A DNA stretch of 64,000 bases from Herbaspirillum rubrisubalbicans (GTDB lineage: Bacteria > Pseudomonadota > Gammaproteobacteria > Burkholderiales > Burkholderiaceae_D): the NCBI RefSeq assembly GCF_003719195.1, contig NZ_CP024996.1, positions 2,232,001 through 2,296,000 of the forward strand, in the 5' to 3' direction. Below are positions 35,122-43,667 of this stretch, piece after piece. The position numbers were made by a program, and so were the translations under genes. The notes beneath the pieces were generated by a model. That model was given only the letters and a program-made list of their open reading frames with translations. It was not told where the DNA came from and searched no databases. Positions within the stretch are counted from its first letter, which is position 1, and each line of letters starts with the position of its first letter.

Positions 35122-36063
35122 TTACATGGCCTGCACGATCATCTCGCCCGAACGGCCAGGCAATTCGCCCCAGGCGATCGGCAGGATGGGCAGGACGTCA
35201 TTCTTGATGCTGTCGTAGTAGTCACCCATGGAGACTAGTTCATAGCCTTGGGTGCGCCAGCCGGCCAGCAATCGTTCGAAAATGGGGCCGAGTTTCTGGC
35301 CTTCAAGCTCCGCGTGCAAGGTGAAGACATGGTCACGCGGTTCTTTGGTCAACTGAAGCAAAAATTCAGCGGCATTATCGGCATCGATCAGCTTGCCGCC
35401 GATCTCTCGGCCCAGGATTTCATCCAGGGTCGGCAGCGTGGTGGGCAGTTGCACGCAGGATAGAGGCTTGCCGAAGGCCGACAGCCGGTGCGGACCGGCA
35501 TCCGGGTCAGCCAGGCGGCCGTCTTCGCGCAGTTGGGAGCGACCATCGGAAGAGTAAGCCATGCCGAACTGGTCCAGCTGGACGAAGGCGTGGTCGTTCA
35601 TCTGCCAGCCTGCCGCGCCATGGGTGCGCGGTACTTCGCCGAAGATCTCGCGGTAGCGGCGGTGGGACTGGTGCATGGTTTCCACCGTCCAGCGGGCGTC
35701 GGCCGTGCGTACGTCATCCTGCCAGACCCGGTGGTCCCAGGTGTGGATGCCGCATTCAAAGCCGGCCTGCTGCGCCTGGCGCATGAAGTCAGCGCAGGTC
35801 TTGCCGATATCCGGGGCTGGCAGCAGGGTGCCGTACATCAGGGTTTTCAAGCCATAGTGCTCCACCACCGAGGTGCGTGAGACCTTGCTGAAAAAGCCGG
35901 GACGCAATATCTGTTTCAAGGCCCAGCCGGTATGGTCGGGACCAAGCGAAAACAGGAAGGTAGCGCCGGCATGGTGACGGCGCAATTGCTGGATCAGGTT
36001 GGGGACGCCCACGCGGGTGCCGCGGTAGGTGTCGGCGTCGATCTTGAGAGTGAGTTTGGGCAA
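35122..36063 (-). CDS. arnD: 4-deoxy-4-formamido-L-arabinose-phosphoundecaprenol deformylase ArnD
   Basis: Removes the formyl group from undecaprenyl-phosphate-L-Ara4FN so the sugar can be flipped and added to lipid A. The 313-aa polysaccharide-deacetylase (NodB) domain has KIDADTYRGT with the catalytic Asp and GIHTWDHRVWQDD with metal-binding His. The TTG start is chosen because the N-terminus (PKLTLKIDADTYRGTRVGVP) aligns with the known ArnD start. It is separated from the other arn genes by a terminator. Confidence 0.93.
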   Translation of the reverse strand: MPKLTLKIDADTYRGTRVGVPNLIQQLRRHHAGATFLFSLGPDHTGWALKQILRPGFFSKVSRTSVVEHYGLKTLMYGTLLPAPDIGKTCADFMRQAQQAGFECGIHTWDHRVWQDDVRTADARWTVETMHQSHRRYREIFGEVPRTHGAAGWQMNDHAFVQLDQFGMAYSSDGRSQLREDGRLADPDAGPHRLSAFGKPLSCVQLPTTLPTLDEILGREIGGKLIDADNAAEFLLQLTKEPRDHVFTLHAELEGQKLGPIFERLLAGWRTQGYELVSMGDYYDSIKNDVLPILPIAWGELPGRSGEMIVQAM

Positions 36064-36296
36064 TTCGCTGAACCGGAAAGAGGGTGAGCGGCGGCGATCC
36101 GCATGGCGTGGCTGCTTGTGCTACGTCAAGACGGAGAGTGCTGCCGCTGGTGACAAATTGCGAGACTAGCATTGTGCGCCGGAGAGAACAATATGCAGCG
36201 GCGCACCATGAGACCGCAATACAGTGACAACTGCGCATCTATTACTTGATGAAAGAGCAACTGTCCCGGCGTACACGCGGTTAGGCCACAAAAGCA

Positions 36297-36319
36297 AAAC
36301 CGCGCTTCAAGCGCGGTTT
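36297..36319 (-). terminator. Hairpin between arnA decarboxylase gene and arnD
   Basis: Inverted repeat AAACCGCGCTT/AAGCGCGGTTT around one base (effective loop TTCAA), 40 bases after the upstream stop. Leftward it continues with TTGC TTTTG, so it can end or attenuate the arn transcript before arnD. Confidence 0.75.
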
Positions 36320-36359
36320 GCTGTGATGCGATGAAGGTGAAGATCAGTTCACCAATCCA

Positions 36360-37415
36360 TCAATCCATCAATGCACGGGCTTCGGCCACCTGGCTGCGGT
36401 AGGCATCGAAGATATTGCGCAGGGTGTCGGCCATGGTGGTCTTGGGCGACCAGTTCAGTTCTTCGCAGGTATTGGTGATCTTGGGCACGCGGTTCTGCAC
36501 GTCCTGGTAACCCTTGCCGTAGTAGGCGGCCGAGGTGGTTTCCACCAGTTTGACTTGCTTGGCGGTGTCGGCGTACTCCGGGTATTCGGCGGCCAGCTTC
36601 AACATCATGTCGGCCAGATCCTTGATGGAGTAGTTGTTGACCGGGTTGCCGATGTTGTAGATCTTGCCGGAAGCCACGCCACCTTCGTTGGCGATGATCT
36701 TCATCAGGGCGTCGATACCATCGTCGATATAGGTGAAGGCACGCTTTTGCAGGCCGCCATCGACCAGCGAGATGTTCTCGCCACGCACGATGTGGCCGAA
36801 GAACTGGGTCACCACGCGGGAAGAGCCTTCCTTGGGGGTGTGGATCGAATCCAGGCCAGCGCCGATCCAGTTGAAGGGACGGAACAGGGTGAAGTTCAGG
36901 CCGGCTTCCATGCCATAACCCCAGATCACGCGGTCCATCAACTGCTTGGCACAGGAGTAGATCCAACGCGGCTTGTTGATGGGGCCGCAGATCAGTTCGG
37001 ACTGTTCCGGGTCGAATTCTTCGTCATGGCACATACCGTAGACTTCCGAGGTCGAGGGGAAGACCAGATGCTTCTTGTACTTGGCGGCCGAACGCACGAT
37101 CGGCAGGTTGGCTTCGAAGTCCAGCTCGAACACGCGCAGCGGGGCGTTCACGTAGGTCGACGGGGTGGCGATGGCCACCAGCGGCAGGATCACGTCGCAC
37201 TTCTTGACGTGGTATTCCACCCATTCCTGATTGATGGTGATGTCGCCCTCGAAGAAGTGCATACGCGACTTGTAGGCCTCGTTTTCCAGGATGTCGGTGA
37301 TGCGGTCGGTCATCATGTCCATGCCATAGACGTGCCAGTCCGTGGTTTCCAGGATGCGCTTGGACAGGTGGTGGCCGATGAAGCCGTTGACGCCGAGAAT
37401 GAGGACTTTTTTCAT
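36360..37415 (-). CDS. UDP-glucuronate C4 decarboxylase (ArnA C-terminal domain equivalent)
   Basis: Oxidises and decarboxylates UDP-glucuronate to UDP-4-keto-arabinose using NAD+. The 351-aa SDR-type protein has GVNGFIGHHL (dinucleotide loop), PSTSEVYGM with Ser/Glu at 123-124 like ArnA Ser433/Glu434, and YSCAK (Tyr153, Lys157). It corresponds to the C-terminal half of enteric ArnA but is a separate gene 29 bases after the formyltransferase gene. A standalone enzyme of this type is usually called ArnA_DH. Confidence 0.92.
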   Translation of the reverse strand: MKKVLILGVNGFIGHHLSKRILETTDWHVYGMDMMTDRITDILENEAYKSRMHFFEGDITINQEWVEYHVKKCDVILPLVAIATPSTYVNAPLRVFELDFEANLPIVRSAAKYKKHLVFPSTSEVYGMCHDEEFDPEQSELICGPINKPRWIYSCAKQLMDRVIWGYGMEAGLNFTLFRPFNWIGAGLDSIHTPKEGSSRVVTQFFGHIVRGENISLVDGGLQKRAFTYIDDGIDALMKIIANEGGVASGKIYNIGNPVNNYSIKDLADMMLKLAAEYPEYADTAKQVKLVETTSAAYYGKGYQDVQNRVPKITNTCEELNWSPKTTMADTLRNIFDAYRSQVAEARALMD

Positions 37416-37444
37416 AATGTTGAGAGCTAGTGAATGGCCGGACT

Positions 37445-38362
37445 TCAGGAGGCCATGTATTTCAGGTAATTGTTGAGTGAAGCATCCTGATCATTGATCT
37501 GGATGCCCAGGATCTGGAGGAAGTTGCCATCGCCACAACGGGCGTACAACTTGCCGCCTTCGAAGAACTTGTCTTGCATACCATGGGCCCGCTGCAACGC
37601 AGGATGGGCTGCTGGCGGAACCAGCCGGGTTCTCGTGACCGTAATTTTATCACCCGCGATTTCCTCGAAGGCGCCGGGATAGGGGGGCGCGACGGCGCGC
37701 ACCAGATTATGGACCTCGCCGGCGGTGCGGCGCCAGTCGATGCGGCCATCTTCGGGCTTGCGGCCGCTGAAGTAGCTGCCCTGGGTCAGATCATTGGGCA
37801 ACTTGGGGGTATTGCCTGCCAGCATGGCCGGCAATACCTTCCAGAGCGTCATTTCGGCAGCCACCACCACCTTGCCGAAGACTTCATGGGCGGTGTCGTC
37901 GGGCAGGATGGGCACGGCGGTCTGCGCCACGATGGCGCCGGCGTCGGGCTTGGCGGTCATTTCGTGCAGGGTGGCGCCGGTTTCGGTCTCGCCGCGCAGC
38001 ACCGCCCAGTTGATGGGCACGCGGCCGCGGTACTTGGGCAAGAGCGAGCCGTGCATGTTGTAGGCACCGCGCTTGGCGGCAGCCAGCACCTCCACCGGCA
38101 ACATATGACGGTAGTAGAAGCTGAAGATGAAGTCCGGCTGCATCGCCTGCACCTGGGCCAGCAATTGCTGCGACTTGGGGTCGGTTGGGGTGATGCAGGG
38201 GATGCCATGTTCACGGCACACACCAGCGACCGAACCGAACCAGATGTTTTCGGTGGCGCTGTCTTCGTGGGTGACCACCAGCGAGACTTGCACGCCGCGG
38301 GCGAGCAAGACCTTCAGGCAGCGCACACCCACGTCATGGTAGGCGAATACGACGGCGTTCAT
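37445..38362 (-). CDS. UDP-L-Ara4N formyltransferase (ArnA N-terminal domain equivalent)
   Basis: Transfers a formyl group from N10-formyl-tetrahydrofolate to UDP-L-Ara4N. The 305 aa have the catalytic set Asn102, His104 (NMHGSLLPKYRGR) and Asp140 (KPDAGAIV) at the same numbering as E. coli ArnA. A C-terminal FMT-type domain follows. It starts inside the end of arnC, giving coupling. In enteric bacteria this is fused to the decarboxylase; here it is free. Confidence 0.92.
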   Translation of the reverse strand: MNAVVFAYHDVGVRCLKVLLARGVQVSLVVTHEDSATENIWFGSVAGVCREHGIPCITPTDPKSQQLLAQVQAMQPDFIFSFYYRHMLPVEVLAAAKRGAYNMHGSLLPKYRGRVPINWAVLRGETETGATLHEMTAKPDAGAIVAQTAVPILPDDTAHEVFGKVVVAAEMTLWKVLPAMLAGNTPKLPNDLTQGSYFSGRKPEDGRIDWRRTAGEVHNLVRAVAPPYPGAFEEIAGDKITVTRTRLVPPAAHPALQRAHGMQDKFFEGGKLYARCGDGNFLQILGIQINDQDASLNNYLKYMAS

Positions 38363-39315
38363 AATGCTTGCTTGTCTTCTGAAGTGGATTGCTCAAGGAT
38401 AGCCTGCACCACGTAGCGCGGGCGTGAACGCACCTGCATGTAGATACGGCCGATGTATTCACCCAGGAGGCCGATCGAGAACAGGATCACGCCCATCAGG
38501 AAGAAGCTGATCGCAAAGAGGGTGAAGACCCCGCCCACTTCGGCGCCGATCAACAGGCGGCGCAGTACGATCAGGATGAACAGGGCGGCAGAGGCGAAGG
38601 ACAGGCCGATGCCCAGCAGCGAAAAGAATTGCAGCGGCACCAGCGAGAAACCGGTCACCAGATCGAAGTTCAGGCGGATGAGGCTATAGAAGGAGTATTT
38701 CGATTCCCCGGCCGAGCGCTCCTCGTGCTCCACCACGATCTCGGTGGGATTGCGTGAGAAGGTATAGGCCAGGGCCGGTACGAAAGTGTTCACTTCGCGG
38801 CATTTGTTGACCAGATCGATGACGTTGCGACCATAGGCGCGCAGCATGTTGCCCTGGTCGGTCATCTTGATGCGGGTGATCTTCTCGCGCAGGCGGTTCA
38901 TGGCCTTGGAGGCATAGGTGCGCCAGGCCGAATCCTGGCGCTTGCGGCGAATCGAGCCGACATAGTCGTAGCCTTCGCGCATCTTGGCCACCAGGTTGCC
39001 GATTTCTTCAGGCGGGTTTTGCAGGTCGGCGTCCAGGGTCACCACGACGTCGCCACGGGTGGCTTCGAAGCCGGCCATGATGGCCATGTGCTGGCCGTAG
39101 TTGCCATTGAACAGCACCACCCGCGTCACATCCGGGCGCAGGCGATATTGCTCGGCCAGGATGCCGGCGGAGCGGTCACGGCTGCCATCGTTGACGAAGA
39201 TGACTTCATAGCTGTAGCCCAAGGCGTCCAGCGCCGGGTAGAGGCGCTCGAACAGTTTGGAGAGCCCGGATTCCTCGTTGTAGACCGGGATGACGACGGA
39301 CAGTTCTGGTTTCAT
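38359..39315 (-). CDS. arnC: Undecaprenyl-phosphate L-Ara4FN transferase ArnC
   Basis: GT2 glycosyltransferase loading Ara4FN onto undecaprenyl phosphate at the inner face of the inner membrane. The 318 aa have VVIPVYNEESGL, the DADLQNPPEEI metal-binding motif, and two C-terminal membrane helices (about 230-285). The ATG at 39315 is preferred over the TTG three bases earlier. The stop overlaps the formyltransferase start by 4 bases. Confidence 0.93.
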   Translation of the reverse strand: MKPELSVVIPVYNEESGLSKLFERLYPALDALGYSYEVIFVNDGSRDRSAGILAEQYRLRPDVTRVVLFNGNYGQHMAIMAGFEATRGDVVVTLDADLQNPPEEIGNLVAKMREGYDYVGSIRRKRQDSAWRTYASKAMNRLREKITRIKMTDQGNMLRAYGRNVIDLVNKCREVNTFVPALAYTFSRNPTEIVVEHEERSAGESKYSFYSLIRLNFDLVTGFSLVPLQFFSLLGIGLSFASAALFILIVLRRLLIGAEVGGVFTLFAISFFLMGVILFSIGLLGEYIGRIYMQVRSRPRYVVQAILEQSTSEDKQAL

Positions 39316-39385
39316 CAAATATCGAAATAGGAAATGCTGGAATTACTGAGTCCAAGCCTCTGGTGCAATAAATCAAAGGCCCGAC

Positions 39386-39414
39386 GCGCCACAGATCAAG
39401 GTCTGTCGCGGCGC
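39386..39414. other. Hairpin in the arnB-arnC gap
   Basis: GCGCC+ACAGA pairs with TCTGT+GGCGC (3-base bulge), within a 181-base gap between arnB and arnC. The rest of the gap toward arnB is A/T-rich. No T-run follows, so an attenuator or internal promoter region is as likely as a terminator. Confidence 0.35.
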
Positions 39415-39499
39415 TCAGGCCAAGGCACACAGTACGGCGAAATTGCAAAACGGCAAATAAAACGAATTATGCCGAATTTATTTGTCTAAGCGACAAAAA

Positions 39500-40621
39500 T
39501 CAGCCGAGCACCGATTTTACCGTTTCAACCGAGCGTTCGACGTCTTCTTTACGCATGGCATTGAACATGGGTAAGGAAACGATGCGCTGGCCCACGCGCT
39601 CGGCTACCGGGAACATGCCTTCCTTGAAGCCTCGTTCACGATAGAGCTTCAGCAAGTGAATAGCCGGGTAGTGATAGCCAATGCCGATCTGCTTTTCCAT
39701 CATCTTTTCCATGAAGGCCGCGCGGGTGATGCGCTCCGGCAGCACCAGCTGGAACATGTGCCAGTTGGAGTTCTCGAAGTCGGCCACCGGCAGCTGGGCG
39801 CCGTAGTTGGCTTCGAAATCGCTGCCGAAGCAGGCGAAGTAGTGGCGCGCCAGCTCCTTGCGATGGGCCGTGATCGCATCCACATGGGCGAACTGGCCCA
39901 GGCCGATGGCGGCGGCCACGTCGGTCATGTTGAACTTGCCGCCCAGCAGGTCCACTTCCAGCCCATCGAAGCCGCTGCGGGTGACGCCTTGCAGGCGGTA
40001 TTTCTCGGCCAGACGGGCTTCTTCAGCATTGTTGAGCACCAGGAAGCCGCCTTCGGAGCTGGTGATGTTCTTGTTGGCCTGCAGGCTGAAGGAGACGAAG
40101 TCGCCGAAGGCGCCGATGCGCTTGCCGTTCCAGGTCGAACCCAACGCCTGGGCTGCGTCTTCCACCACGCGCAGTTGGTGCTTGGCGGCGATGGCGTAGA
40201 GGCGATCCATGTCTACCGGCAGGCCTGACAGGTAGACCGGGATCACGGCCTTGGTACGCGGGGTAATGGCAGCTTCGAGCTGGTCCAGGTCGATGTTGCG
40301 GGTCACCGGATCGATGTCGGCAAAGACCGGGGTGGCGCCGGTTTCCAGGATCACGTTGGCGGTGGCCACCCACGAGATCGGGGTGGTGATGACTTCATCG
40401 CCCGGGCCGATGCCGGCGATGCGCAAGGCGATTTCCATGGTGCAGGTGCCGGAATTGAAGGTGCGCACGATGCGCCCACCGAGGTAGTCCGACAAGGCCT
40501 TTTCGAAGGCCTGCACCTTGGGCCCACTGGTGATCCAGCCTGAGCGCAGCACCTCGCCGACGGCGGTGATGGTGGCTTCATCGATGGTGGGTTTGGCAAA
40601 CGGCAGGAAAGGCAGGCTCAT
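39500..40621 (-). CDS. arnB: UDP-4-amino-4-deoxy-L-arabinose aminotransferase ArnB
   Basis: PLP enzyme converting UDP-4-keto-arabinose to UDP-L-Ara4N with glutamate. The 373 aa belong to the DegT/DnrJ/EryC1 family: FNSGTCTMEIAL for phosphate binding and FSLQANKNITSSEGG with the PLP lysine. The PFAKPTID start region is typical of ArnB. It lies between the EamA-type gene and arnC. Confidence 0.94.
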   Translation of the reverse strand: MSLPFLPFAKPTIDEATITAVGEVLRSGWITSGPKVQAFEKALSDYLGGRIVRTFNSGTCTMEIALRIAGIGPGDEVITTPISWVATANVILETGATPVFADIDPVTRNIDLDQLEAAITPRTKAVIPVYLSGLPVDMDRLYAIAAKHQLRVVEDAAQALGSTWNGKRIGAFGDFVSFSLQANKNITSSEGGFLVLNNAEEARLAEKYRLQGVTRSGFDGLEVDLLGGKFNMTDVAAAIGLGQFAHVDAITAHRKELARHYFACFGSDFEANYGAQLPVADFENSNWHMFQLVLPERITRAAFMEKMMEKQIGIGYHYPAIHLLKLYRERGFKEGMFPVAERVGQRIVSLPMFNAMRKEDVERSVETVKSVLG

Positions 40622-40722
40622 GGTGGCATCCGGTCAAACGGTATTGAAGGAGGAGGGGCGGCGCAGCAGGCAGCGCGGCCGTCGCCAGTGCGCCGGGCGC
40701 ACGGGCAACTCGTTATTGTAAA

Positions 40723-41094
40723 TCAGCTTCTGGTCAGCAAGACCACGCCGACGATGATCACGCCAATGGCCACCAGGCGCTGCAGGGAGATCGCCTCGCC
40801 CAGGAAGTACCAGGCGCCGATGGCGTTGATGATGTAGCCCAGCGATAGCAACGGGTAGGCGATGGTGACGTCGACCCGCGACAGGCCGATGATCCACACT
40901 CCCACCGAGATCACGTAGCAGGACAGGCCGCCGATGATGGGCAGCTGGGTGGCCAGCTTGATGCCGGTGGAAAACCAGTTCTCGGTCGTGAGGTGGATAG
41001 CGCCCACCGCATTGGTGCCGGCCTTGAGCAGCAACTGGGCCACAGCGTTCAGGCAAATGCCGATGAAGATGAAACCGAAGGTGGTCAGGTTCAT
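40723..41094 (-). CDS. Small EamA/SMR-type membrane protein, ArnE/ArnF-like
   Basis: A 123-aa protein of four membrane helices resembling half of the ArnE-ArnF flippase that moves undecaprenyl-phosphate-L-Ara4N to the periplasm. The signature AYPLLSLGYIINAIGAWYFLGE (in part) is typical. Its ATG overlaps the arnT stop by 4 bases. Only one such gene is present in the cluster, so it may act as a homodimer or pair with a partner elsewhere. Confidence 0.85.
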   Translation of the reverse strand: MNLTTFGFIFIGICLNAVAQLLLKAGTNAVGAIHLTTENWFSTGIKLATQLPIIGGLSCYVISVGVWIIGLSRVDVTIAYPLLSLGYIINAIGAWYFLGEAISLQRLVAIGVIIVGVVLLTRS

Positions 41095-42818
41095 TGGGCC
41101 GCCTTCTTTTCGCCAGCGGTCGGCGTGGCCGGCAGCGGATCATTGGCCACGATCACGCGGCGCGGGTCCTGGCCGATCAGGCGCATGGGCAGCTTGCGCT
41201 GTACCAGTTGCTGATAGATGGTGGGATCGATGATGGCGATATCCTTCTTGCCAGCCGCATGGTCGGCCACCCACTGTGCCACGAAGGCATCGATGGTCGG
41301 CAGCCACAACTGTGGCTCTTGCTTGAGGCCGAATTCCATTTCATCGGCGTGCTCGACCAGGATCATGGTGCGGCGCAGGTAGAAGGGCAGCGCCTGTTCG
41401 TAGCGGCCGACCAGGTAGATCGGGGTCTCCGGCTTCAATTCGGCCTGCAAAGCCGGCACGTAGTCCACGCCAGCGGAATAGCGGCCTTGCGGATCATGGC
41501 CCAGCATCAGCAACTGGCCGGCCACGAAGGCGGTGGTGGCCAGTGCCGTCACGGCCCAGTCCTTGTGCTGGCGCGCCAGGCGGATGGCGGCGATGCCACC
41601 GATGAAGAAGATCAGCGCCCCGGCATACAGGTAGGGGATGTGGGCCTGGATCAGCGGCAGCGAATAGGCATCCTTGGCCAGCTCGGGCACGCGCGGAATG
41701 AAGGCCAGCGCCACCGCCGAGGGCAGCGCCACCAGCGAACCGGCCCAGGCCAGCGCCTTGTAGTCGGCTTCTTCCAGGTAGCAGGCAATGAGCAACGCCA
41801 GCGCCGGGAAGATCGGCAGGATATAGGAGGGCAGCTTGGAGTCCGAGATGCTGAAGAACACGAAGATGAACACTGCCCACACCAGCAGCAGCCGCTTGGG
41901 CTGGAAGCGGCCACCGTTCAAGCTGTTGTAGCCGGCCGTGTCGCGCTGTTCGCGAGTGCCTTTCCACAGGCTCTGGAAGAACACGCCCAGCCAGGGAATG
42001 ATGCCCAGCACCAGGATGGGAATGAAGTAGTACCACGGGCCGGTGCGGCTATGGATCTTGGTGGTGAAGCGCTGGAAATGCTCGTGGATGAAGAAGAATT
42101 GCGGGAATTCCGGGTTGCGCAGCGACACCGCCACGAACCACGGGGTGCAGATGGCAAAGAACAGCAGCAGGCCCTTGACCAGGTGCAGTCGCTTCCAGAT
42201 CGCCCAGTCGCGCGCAAAGAGTGTATAGAGCACCAGTACCGCGCCCGGCAGGACGATGCCGATCAAGCCCTTGGACAGTACCGCCAGCGCCATGCCGGCC
42301 CAGCACAACAGCATCCAGTTGCGCTGGCCTTCACGCGAGACGCCATCGCGCTGCGCCATCAAGAGCGCGCACAGGGCGATGGTCATCATGCCCGACAGGC
42401 CCATGTCCAGCGTATTGATGTGGCCCATGCCGGCCCAGAAGAAGCTGGAGGCCAGCACCAGCGCGGCATAAAAGCCGACGCGGCCATTGAAGACGCGGCT
42501 GCCGGTATAGGCCGCCAGGCCGATGCCCAGCAGGCCGCACAGGCCCGTCCACAGGCGCGCCTGCCATTCACCCAGGCCGAACAGCTCGAAGGTGATGGCA
42601 TTCATCCAGGTTTGCAGGGGCGGCTTCTCGAAGTACTTGATGCCGTTTAAGCGGGTGGTGATCCAGTCCTGGGTGGCCACCATCTCGCGAGCCATTTCGG
42701 CGTAGCGGCCTTCGTCGGTGGGCACCAGTACGCGCGCGCCCAGCATCCAGAACCAGACCAGCAGGAAGAGAATGAGCAGCGTCCAGACGAACGCCTTGGA
42801 TTTATACAGTTCGCGCAT
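41091..42818 (-). CDS. arnT: L-Ara4N lipid A transferase ArnT
   Basis: Periplasm-facing transferase adding L-Ara4N to lipid A phosphates, giving resistance to polymyxin-type cationic peptides. The 575-aa protein has about 12 membrane segments. Its first periplasmic loop motif VPTDEGRYAEMAREM contains the acidic residue pair and KYFEKPPLQTW, as in the PMT/ArnT family. The start MRELYKSKAF has an AAGGA site; the frame is open much further upstream but without conservation. The stop overlaps the flippase gene. Confidence 0.93.
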   Translation of the reverse strand: MRELYKSKAFVWTLLILFLLVWFWMLGARVLVPTDEGRYAEMAREMVATQDWITTRLNGIKYFEKPPLQTWMNAITFELFGLGEWQARLWTGLCGLLGIGLAAYTGSRVFNGRVGFYAALVLASSFFWAGMGHINTLDMGLSGMMTIALCALLMAQRDGVSREGQRNWMLLCWAGMALAVLSKGLIGIVLPGAVLVLYTLFARDWAIWKRLHLVKGLLLFFAICTPWFVAVSLRNPEFPQFFFIHEHFQRFTTKIHSRTGPWYYFIPILVLGIIPWLGVFFQSLWKGTREQRDTAGYNSLNGGRFQPKRLLLVWAVFIFVFFSISDSKLPSYILPIFPALALLIACYLEEADYKALAWAGSLVALPSAVALAFIPRVPELAKDAYSLPLIQAHIPYLYAGALIFFIGGIAAIRLARQHKDWAVTALATTAFVAGQLLMLGHDPQGRYSAGVDYVPALQAELKPETPIYLVGRYEQALPFYLRRTMILVEHADEMEFGLKQEPQLWLPTIDAFVAQWVADHAAGKKDIAIIDPTIYQQLVQRKLPMRLIGQDPRRVIVANDPLPATPTAGEKKAAQ

Positions 42819-42874
42819 TGACAGCGGTTCCTTGTTGCGTGTTCTTGGGTTTATTGTCGCGGCAAGTGCCGGCG

Positions 42875-43255
42875 TCAGGCCTGGGGAGGGATGATCAGCG
42901 CCAGTGCCACCTTGCGCCCCTCGGCCATGAGGATGTTGTAGGTCCGGCAAGCGGCCTGGTTGTCCATACATTCCACCCCGATGCGACGCGTGGTCAGTAC
43001 CATGGTCAGCTTGGGGTGGACGAAGCGCTGGCGCTCGCCGGTGCCCAGGATCACCACGTCCGGCAAGGTGGCGTCGATCTGGGCGAAATGCTCGGTGGTG
43101 AGTGCCTCGAAACTGTCCACGGGCCAACGTACCGGTTCACTTTCCGGTAACACCAGCAGACTATGGGTGAAGCGGATGGCATTGAGCTCGACACCGTCCT
43201 CATCATAGGCGGTGACGGTCTGGTATTGCTTGGTTTCGGTCGAATGGAGCTTCAT
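42875..43255 (-). CDS. Mth938/DUF498 domain protein
   Basis: A 126-aa protein of the Mth938-like (NDUFAF3-related) family. It has SLLVLPESEPVRWPVDSFEAL (in part), PDVVILGTGERQRFVHPKL and the C-terminal GVECMDNQAACRTYNIL. Function is not established in bacteria. The ATG giving MKLHSTETKQYQ is chosen. It lies 56 bases upstream of arnT on the same strand and could be its first co-transcribed gene. Confidence 0.85.
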   Translation of the reverse strand: MKLHSTETKQYQTVTAYDEDGVELNAIRFTHSLLVLPESEPVRWPVDSFEALTTEHFAQIDATLPDVVILGTGERQRFVHPKLTMVLTTRRIGVECMDNQAACRTYNILMAEGRKVALALIIPPQA

Positions 43256-43667
43256 CGCAGGATGGGCAGATGGGTTGCAGGCAGCCCCGCGGGGCAGACG
43301 ACCGGGCCATGATGTCAAGTCGACATGCATTGCAGCAACGCGGTCGTAAAGTGCGCCATTGTAGCCGTTTCCGACCCCGGCGCACGCCTATTTGATTGAT
43401 AAAATGCTTAGCTTTGGGCAAAATGGCCGGTTCCCGGCAAGCCTTGGCGGCAGCGTCGCCGGCCTCTTTGCAAGTGCTTTACAGTGGTTTGATAATGCAC
43501 TGCAGCAGGCATGGAGATGCAGGGAAATGAGGGCCAGCGTGGTGATGGGATGGGACGGGGCGGCAAAGGTTCCAAGGCCACAGTCCACGCGACCGATGAG
43601 CGAAAGTGGGGTGGCCGGCGCAATGCGGACCCGGACGGCCCACTTCGAAACGAATAGAGGAAGAGCT
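43256..43667. other. Divergent region between the Mth938 gene and alaA
   Basis: 412 bases without a supported gene. It holds a good rightward promoter (43468-43496) and hence an alaA leader of about 165 bases. The alaA frame stays open upstream to about 43392, but those codons are not conserved and the GTG with ribosome site is a better start. Toward the left gene a TACAAT box (complement of 43358-43363) is the only promoter-like element. Confidence 0.5.
43468..43496 (+). promoter_or_regulatory. Candidate sigma-70 promoter for alaA
   Basis: TTGCAA (43468-43473), 17-base spacer, GATAAT (43491-43496, 5/6). Predicted start near 43503. Confidence 0.55.
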
